64,000 nucleotides of DNA, taken from contig BEXV01000066.1 in assembly GCA_003118195.1 (NCBI GenBank), forward strand, positions 231,476 to 295,475, read 5' to 3'. The position numbers and the translations under genes are program-made. Under the pieces are notes generated by a model. The model was not told where the DNA came from. It did no database searches and worked only from the letters and a program-made list of their open reading frames with translations. This document shows, piece by piece, positions 28,101 through 36,218 of the stretch. Each line of letters begins with the position of its first letter. Within the stretch, counting starts at the first letter, position 1. Source of the DNA: Hemicentrotus pulcherrimus (Eukaryota > Echinodermata > Echinoidea > Camarodonta > Strongylocentrotidae).

Positions 28101-31100
28101 ATGAATGCCAGAGCTCACCTTGTGAGAACGGAGCCAGATGTCAGGACCAAATCAATGGATATGTATGTCTTTGTCCTTTTGGATTCGATGGAGCCCGATG
28201 CGAAGTTGATATTGACGAATGTGCAAGTTCTCCGTGTTACAATGGGGGACTTTGCCTGGACAGAGTCAATGGATATGAGTGCCAGTGTATTGCGGGTTTT
28301 ACCGGTGTAGAGTGTGACACGAATATCAATGAATGCTCAAGCAACCCATGCCAATATGACTCTGAATGCGTAGATCATGTCAATGGATATAGTTGCATAT
28401 GCAATCCGGGAACTGAAGGTATTCATTGCGAGATTGATAACGATGAATGCTCAAGTCAGCCATGCCAAAATGGGGCACGATGTAAAGATGGTATGAATGG
28501 ATATAGATGTCGATGTGCTGTCGGGTACGACGGAATGCATTGCGAAGTCGACATAGACGAGTGTGCTAGCTTTCCTTGTCAAAACCTGGCACCGTGTATA
28601 GATTTAGTCGATGGATACTCTTGTGATTGTAGACCAGGATTTTCAGGTACACATTGTGAAATAAATATCAACGAATGCGTAAGTGAGCCTTGTGCTAATG
28701 GAGGGACTTGTAGAGATCAAATTGATGGATACATCTGTGGCTGCCTTTTAGGATATGATGGTATTCAGTGTGAGAATGAAATAGATGAATGTGAAAGCTC
28801 ACCGTGTCAGAATGGAGCCAACTGTTTAGATAACATCGACGAATACATATGCGAGTGTTTGGATGGATATATGGGAACCAATTGCCAAGTAGATATCAAC
28901 GAATGTGCTAGCTATCCGTGCAGGAACGGCGGATCATGCTTTGATAAAGTAAATGGATACAGTTGTTTCTGTGATACAGGGTTTGAGGGATCTCTGTGTC
29001 AAGTGAATATTGATGAATGAGAAAGTTTTCCTTGTCTCAATGGAGGGTACTGCACAGATCAGATTAATTCATTTGTGTGCCGATGTGATGCAGGATTTGA
29101 AGGAACCTTCTGCGAAATCAATATCGACGAGTGCGCAAGTGACCCATGTAAATTTGCATCTACCTGCTATGACAAAATTGACGGGTATGGATGCGACTGT
29201 CTCCCAGGCTATTATGGTGTACATTGCCAGTTTGAGCTAGACGAGTGTGTGAGCGCACCATGCAGTCATGGTGGACAGTGCATCAACGAAGTAAATGGAT
29301 TCAGCTGTGAATGCACTGCTGGATATGAAGGGGTTACTTGTGAAATTGATATAGATGAATGCAACAGCCAACCCTGTCAGAACGGTGGAACATGCTTTGA
29401 TGGAATCAATGGTTACGACTGCGATTGTGTCGATGGCTTTGGTGGTAACGACTGTCAGATAGATATTGACGAATGTGCGAGCATTCCTTGCCAGCATGGT
29501 GGTACCTGTCAGGACCTTATAAATGGCTATAGCTGTACCTGCATAGTGGGTTTTGAGGGTGACCATTGCCAAACGAATATCAACGAATGTGACAGCAATC
29601 CTTGTTCAAGCTATGGAAGATGCATAGATGGGGTGAATGGATATCGCTGCCGATGTCGCCCAGGGTTCATGGGTGCTCATTGTGAGATTGATATTGATGA
29701 GTGCCAGAGTGAACCATGTTACCACGGCAGCAGGTGTGTTGACGGCATGAACGGATACACGTGCCAATGCAGATCTGGTTACCAAGGGTCACGCTGTCGA
29801 GATGAGGTTGATGAATGTATCAGTAGCCCATGTATAAACGGCCTTTGCCTTGACAGATTAAATGGATACCGCTGTCATTGCATAAAGGGATTTTATGGAA
29901 GAAACTGTGAAGTAAATCGCGACGAATGCATCAGTGATCCCTGTCTAAATGGTGCTACTTGTCAGGATGCAATCAATGGCTATAACTGCCAATGTCCCAT
30001 AGGATATGAAGGAGACCACTGTGAAATCATAACCGATGAATGTCAGAGTAATCCATGTCAAAATAATGCAACCTGTGTGGATGGATTTAAAGAATATACG
30101 TGTGAATGCGTTGTTGGCTTCGAAGGAATCAATTGTGAAATAAACATTAATGACTGTGCTAGTGACCCTTGTCAATATCGAGCAACTTGCCTCGATGGAA
30201 TCGACAGTTACGAATGCCAATGTGTTCTAGGTTTTAAAGGTGAGCACTGTGAATTTGAAATCAACGAATGTGACAGCCAACCATGCAAAAATGATGGAAC
30301 CTGCCTGAATGGTGTGAACAGTTTCTTTTGCTATTGCCCATCCGGTTTTGAAGGTTGGTTATGTGAAATACAAATAGACGAGTGCGAAAGTAATCCCTGT
30401 CTACATGGTGGGAGTTGTATTGATCTAACTGCGGGATTCACCTGTCAATGTGAAGAAGGATTCTCGGGTATCCGATGTGAGGCTGTTCTTGATCAATGCA
30501 AGCTTAATCCTTGCTATGGAAATGCTACATGTGTCACAAGAAATGACGATGTCAGGTAATTATAATTCTACATGTACTTTAATTATTTAAAGGTTATTAT
30601 ATTTCAAACTGGATGATCAGGACTGATAATCCTACAAGCACCTTAAAGGTACTATGTCCCTTTTGCAGCCAACCTCAATTTTTGTAGAACTTTGCAGGAA
30701 TTATGAATATGTCATGTATGTCCTATCTGAGAAATTTAAACGTTAGCAGTGTCCTCATATTTAAATTATGCAAGGAAACCTGTTTACTTGCTAGACTTCA
30801 CCGTAAGACATTAATGAGTGACTGACTGGCTTTTTCTTCTTTGGTAATAACATACATGAAAAGAGTTGCAAAGGGTACATGAGCATTTGTCTACAGCAAT
30901 AACCCACTTCTTGTGATGGCCAAGATTAAACTGATTGAATCTTTGCGCAGCATAAAACGAATGACCATTTTGTACAATTGTCTGAAAATCAAGACTATTA
31001 CTTTCGGGCTCTATAGCCCTAAAGTCGATTTGACAACTAATAGTCGTTATTTTCCCACTTGAAGACATTTTCAAGCCCCACCCTTTTTTTTTGGAAGTTC

Positions 31101-34100
31101 TAAATTAGTATTATCTTCAAATGCAGTTGGAATTTAACCTTTTCATTTTTTTGGCCTGCAAATGGGACATAGTACCTTTAATTATTTAAAGGTTATTATA
31201 TCTCGAACTGGATGATCAGGATTATGTTTCCTCGAGAAAAAAAATGTCTATGGGGTGGGGAGGGATGGGGGTGGCGCTTTAAAAATAATGCTTGCCTCTC
31301 GAGAAGTGATTATCATCAAGTATTATATCATTTGAGCAACAACAAAAAAGGTGCAATATTCTGCATGATAATTGACGTATTAATGCCTAACTTTTTTGTT
31401 GATATTCCAAGGTGCCTTTGTCCTCCTGGATATTCGGGTCTGGGTTGTGAAGACTATGATGAGGAGGGTTGTGGGTCCACCAAGTGCTTCGACGGTCAGT
31501 GTTTGATCGATAGAGTCACCGACGATGACGTCATATATAGCTGAAAATGCGACCGTGGATTTATCGGAACTGAATGCCAGACATGTAAGTGATAAAAATA
31601 ACACTCTATCGTGTTTATTTAACAGTGCGTCACCTTGTATACGACATGCACGGAATAAGAACCAAGTTTTGTTGTGAAAATCACATTTAAGAATTGTTTT
31701 TACTTACCTGAATTCTTTTTCTCTCTATCGACTATTTCAAGTACAGCTCTAAACTTCTCTTTTGAATTAATCTGTGAAAATTGAAATAAATCTCATATTA
31801 CTTGCAATACGGATGTGTCTAAAGTAGAAAGTCGACGTAATAGAAAATAGCCAGTAGCTACATTAAAACATACATTAAAGGTAGTGAATCCCTTTAGCAA
31901 CCAACATTAAATTATGTAGAACTTTGCAGGAATTAGTAATGTGTCACGTATGTCCCATTTGTAAAATGTAAACATTAGCAGTGTCCCAGTATTTAAATTG
32001 TGCAAGGAAACCCATTTACTTTCTAGACTTCATTGTCAGACACTATTGAGTGAGTGAGTAACTCCATTTTGTCTTTGGTTATAACATACATACAATGGAC
32101 TGTAAAGGGCACATGAGCATTTGTGTACATCAATAACCTACTTTTTTAATTGCCAAATTTTAACTGATTGATTCCTTGCGCAGCAAAAAACTACAAGTAC
32201 AAGGGTCTGACTACTTATTTAAACGACCGCGATCGCTAAATTCGATTCGACATCTAACGGTCGTTATTTTCCCATAATTTTTTTTTTCAAGCCCTTTTGT
32301 TTCAAGAGAAGTTTTTAGTTTTTTTAAGAATGAAATTGAAATGTTCTGTGATAGACATGGTATCAACACTCGAAACTCTGACTCACTCAATGTCGTCTTA
32401 CCAAACCAAATACTGAATTATTCAAGCAATCTTTTAGATATTCAGGCCTGAAAACATGGAATTCTCTCTCAAATGAAATGCAAAATCATGATACTCTTTC
32501 CTCTTTCAAAAATAGTTATAAACGCACATTTTTCTGAAATTAAAAATTCAGCTTTACATTTTGTGGCCCGCCGTACTTAAAAATTATGATAATCGTTGAT
32601 CAAACTTTGTTTCGATTACATTTTATGTAATATCTTTATATATATGTATTTATTATATATACAGTGCGTCCCAGAAAAAACGAAACCGAGAAGTATCGAT
32701 GTTCTATCATAACTTAATCGCAACTATAATTAATGAATGATACATATTTGGAAAGCGTAGAGTCTCCTCTTTCATGTGATGCTACTCAAATAATTTTCAT
32801 GCATGAGTGATTAAAAGCAATTTGAAGGAAGGAAACCGAAAAGACATTTGGCGGGCGGTATCTGAATTTTTTTGTTTAAAGTAGTGCTTGCATTTCCATA
32901 ATTTTATTAAACGAATTCGTTTTTACTGGCTGCCTGCCGTATCAATAAACGAAATTAACAAAAGACTTAACTCCGTTTCGTTGATAATCAGCCGTAGACG
33001 AGAGTCTTCATGCATGGCTGATTGTCAACGAAACGGAGTTAAGTCTTTTGTCAAATCTGATCTTTGCTACGGCAGGCACCCAGTGAAAACGAATTCGTTT
33101 GTTAAAATTATGAAAATGTAAGAGCTACCCTAAACAAACAAAACTTCGTTATTCCTGGCTCATTTTTCTTGATTGAGGTAAAAAAGTGACCTTTCTAGAA
33201 ATATAAATATTTCTTTGAAATTCATATACCGCCCGCCAAATTAGTTTTTAGTTTCCTTCCTTCAAATTGCTTTTAATCACTCATGCGTGAAATATGCATC
33301 ACGTGAGTCGCATCAACTGAAATAGGAGACTCTAACCTTTCCAAATATTTCATTAATTATGGTTGTGATTAAGTTATGATAAAACATCGATACTTCACGG
33401 TTTCGTTTTTTCTGGGACGCACTGTATTGTATTGTAGATGCTTTTTTATGTATAATATTTATATGGATTATAATATTCGTATTTGCACTTGTTAACTGAT
33501 TCTAACCATGGGGATTCTTAACCGTCTTTATTGTTGCTATTACATATTTTCACTCAACAAATAAAATTGGCCATTCATTAATTTCTTTCAAACAAATTTC
33601 TAATATTGTGTTTATCTTGCATTTTACAGCATTGTGTGTATTTTTTGACTGAAGTAATGAAGAAAAAAATCCCATTGGTTAACAGTTAACAGTTAAACAG
33701 GACATCGATGAAAAAACAGCTTTGCTGATTCAATCGTTTCCTTTTTATCCTGTATAAATATGTCAAATAAATAAATGAATAAATAAATAAGTTAGTATCA
33801 TCTTTCGAATGGCGTTGGGATTTAACCTTTTTATTGTTTGGGCCTGCAAATGGGACATAGTACCTTTAAAAACGGGATTGGAAGGAAGTTTCCACAATGA
33901 GAACGATGGTGACGGATGATGCAGATTAATTTGAACCCACTCTTCCTTGTTTGCTCTAGATTTACTGAACATCACAGCTAGCGTGCTGATTGAGGAAAAG
34001 CACTCACAACTGAGCGGCCTGGAGTACAAGATGAAGGAAGTACTAATGGAAGCCATGGGGAAGACTGAGGACATCCATAATTGTTCCAATGTGGACATCG

Positions 34101-36187
34101 CTATAATAAACACTACGACAGGCAATGGAGCCTTATCAGGGTAATCACGAATCAGTCATGGAGTACTGCTGACTAGCTGATGCGCTGAAGATATCATTTA
34201 TATTAAGAGTATCCATATATCTTTATTCTTATTTTCCCTCAAGGCTTTTAATGCCTGTCTATCCATTAAATGAGTGATAAAGGATAACAGCCTACTTTTA
34301 TCTTTTTGATCTGTCGAATAAGACAAAAAAGCGCACTTGATAATAACAATTTCATCCCCAGATGTTTGAATAACCCTGTCCTACCATGTATACAATTTAC
34401 TTTTATAAATACCTTCCAATCTTTCAATCTTCGAAAAACTACATATTTTTTGGATATTTTTATTTTGGATTGCAGTGCTCTCCAAGACCGCCTTGATCTG
34501 AATCGTGGCGTAATTCCCTGTCATACCTATGGAAGTCGCATCGTTTGAATCAGATGGCTATTCCTATGATCTAATTATTAGAGACATTAGCTCATAATTT
34601 TGATTTACGTATTTTTTACATATTTTTTACAGAATGGAATTTACAAACGTAACAATCTACGCCATGCTGGATGATAAGCCTGCTGATCGCGATTCTCTAT
34701 CACTGATGCTGAGAGCTCTTCCTCAAGCCCATGTCAACAAACTCATCCATCCTTATCGTCTCTTTGTCGACAAGCAGATACCGCCTGATGTGAACATAGA
34801 AATAAGTGTCAATGATAATAAAAAGAAGAAGGTATGAAACAAAGGTTAAATAAATGCATGTACAATGTTATAATGAATGAATATGGAAATGTTTAACTAT
34901 GTGGTTTCCCGAAGTATATCCATTCACCAAAGCACTGAGCGTTTACAACTATTCTATGTTAAATGTTATCAAATAAACTAATTCATTTGCCTGCAAGACG
35001 ATCAAATAACCTTCGTTTGAAATGAAATGGCTGCATATTGCTCTTGCTGTTTAAAAAAAAATTATTTACACATAGAAACGGAGCGTAGATTTCGAAATTG
35101 TCCCGGATATTGCAATGTTTGTTTGCTACCTGTGAATTGTTCTACGGGGACAAAGTCGGAAAGACCTTTTGACGTTAGTTTGATGATTCACCATGGCTCA
35201 TGTTGTATGAGATTTATGCTGTCATACCTATCCAAATACACCCACCCCTACGCAATACCTTCGTATGATTCTAACTGAGCAGGATTTACGGTAGGAGGCA
35301 ATGTTAGACACTTCTTGATAATTCGAAGACAGATCAGTTAAAAGAGCCCTGTTCAGTGCCGTGTATTTGTTCAAATTTGCTTGATACAATTTTAAGAAAG
35401 AGTAATTCATCGACTGTAAAAATAAATTGCTTATGTTCTTCTCGGTTAAAGTGTTCTTTAATGATTGAGGGGCATAAGGCCTAATTTGACTTATAGTAAG
35501 GAGCAGTATTTATCAGTAAACCATTCATGAAACTATTCCCCTTTAACAAAGGATGAAACATTAGTTAACATTATATCGTAAAACACAGTACACACTTCAT
35601 ACTATCACAACCATGTTCCAGTTTCCTACAACTGTTACCGATTTGATTCATTCCACTAAACTTTTATTTCTTTGGAGTCAACGACTTAGGAACCGCTTGA
35701 TTAATATGCATCAAATTCGTGTGGATGTCGTCATGCAATTATAAATAAAGAAGGGGTGAAGGACTACATTGTCCGACAAGTTGGCCGAACATGTTACCCT
35801 CCCCTCCCCATCCCATTTTTGTACCGAAACCTCACCCCTGCCCCTTCACTGTTGATAGTTCTTGTCATAGTACAACCTAGTAGGATAACGTGGGAGGATA
35901 AGACATTACAGATCCGTAAAATGAGATGATGAATGAGAATTAAAACCATTATGGATAAATTGACAACATGCGGGTAGGAAATTGCCATAGAAACGAAAGG
36001 CAAAACTTCCTCGTTTCTTGATCCATAGCTCTCTTGAAAGAGCACAGTTTGACGGGAGTCCCTTATGCTCCTTTGGCGAGATTACTCCCCTCCAAGTCAA
36101 ATTAAGATTAATACAGGGATAGGATTAATATACTGATGAGACACAGATAGTCATAGAAGATCCTCCGTCTCCTCTCCCTCTCTTCCC

Positions 36188-36218
<31 letters not shown>

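Larger units (their letters stand above)
31875..33869. mobile_element. TTAA-flanked element, family A, interrupted copy
   Basis: Left part (31875 to about 32330) starts TTAAAGGTAGTGAATCCC and is collinear with the 30643 copy. The right end (about 33790-33869) carries TTTAACCTTTTTATTG and GCAAATGGGACATAGTACC, then TTTAA. The two halves are separated by about 1.45 kb of inserted LINE sequence. Confidence 0.85.
31585..33959 (+). other. Intron 8 (2,375 bp), mostly three nested mobile elements
   Basis: GT-AG bounded. Almost filled by a family A TTAA element (31875-33869) interrupted by a LINE 3' end (about 32340-33791), itself interrupted by a hairpin element (32662-33424). Confidence 0.8.

Noticed and set aside
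21671..30220. Many open frames antisense to, or shifted within, the EGF array (up to 181 codons)
   Set aside because: They arise because the 114-base repeat is locked in frame and biased in composition, and they recur at the same offset in each repeat. They are shadows of the real frame.
21465..30555. CRISPR array or satellite DNA as explanation of the 114-base periodicity
   Set aside because: The repeat is coding, diverged in sequence, and matches the EGF cysteine pattern.
34478..34548. Extra exon after the acceptor-like GATTGCAG in intron 9
   Set aside because: No suitable donor follows, and exon 9 joins exon 10 perfectly in phase across the SEA-like fold.
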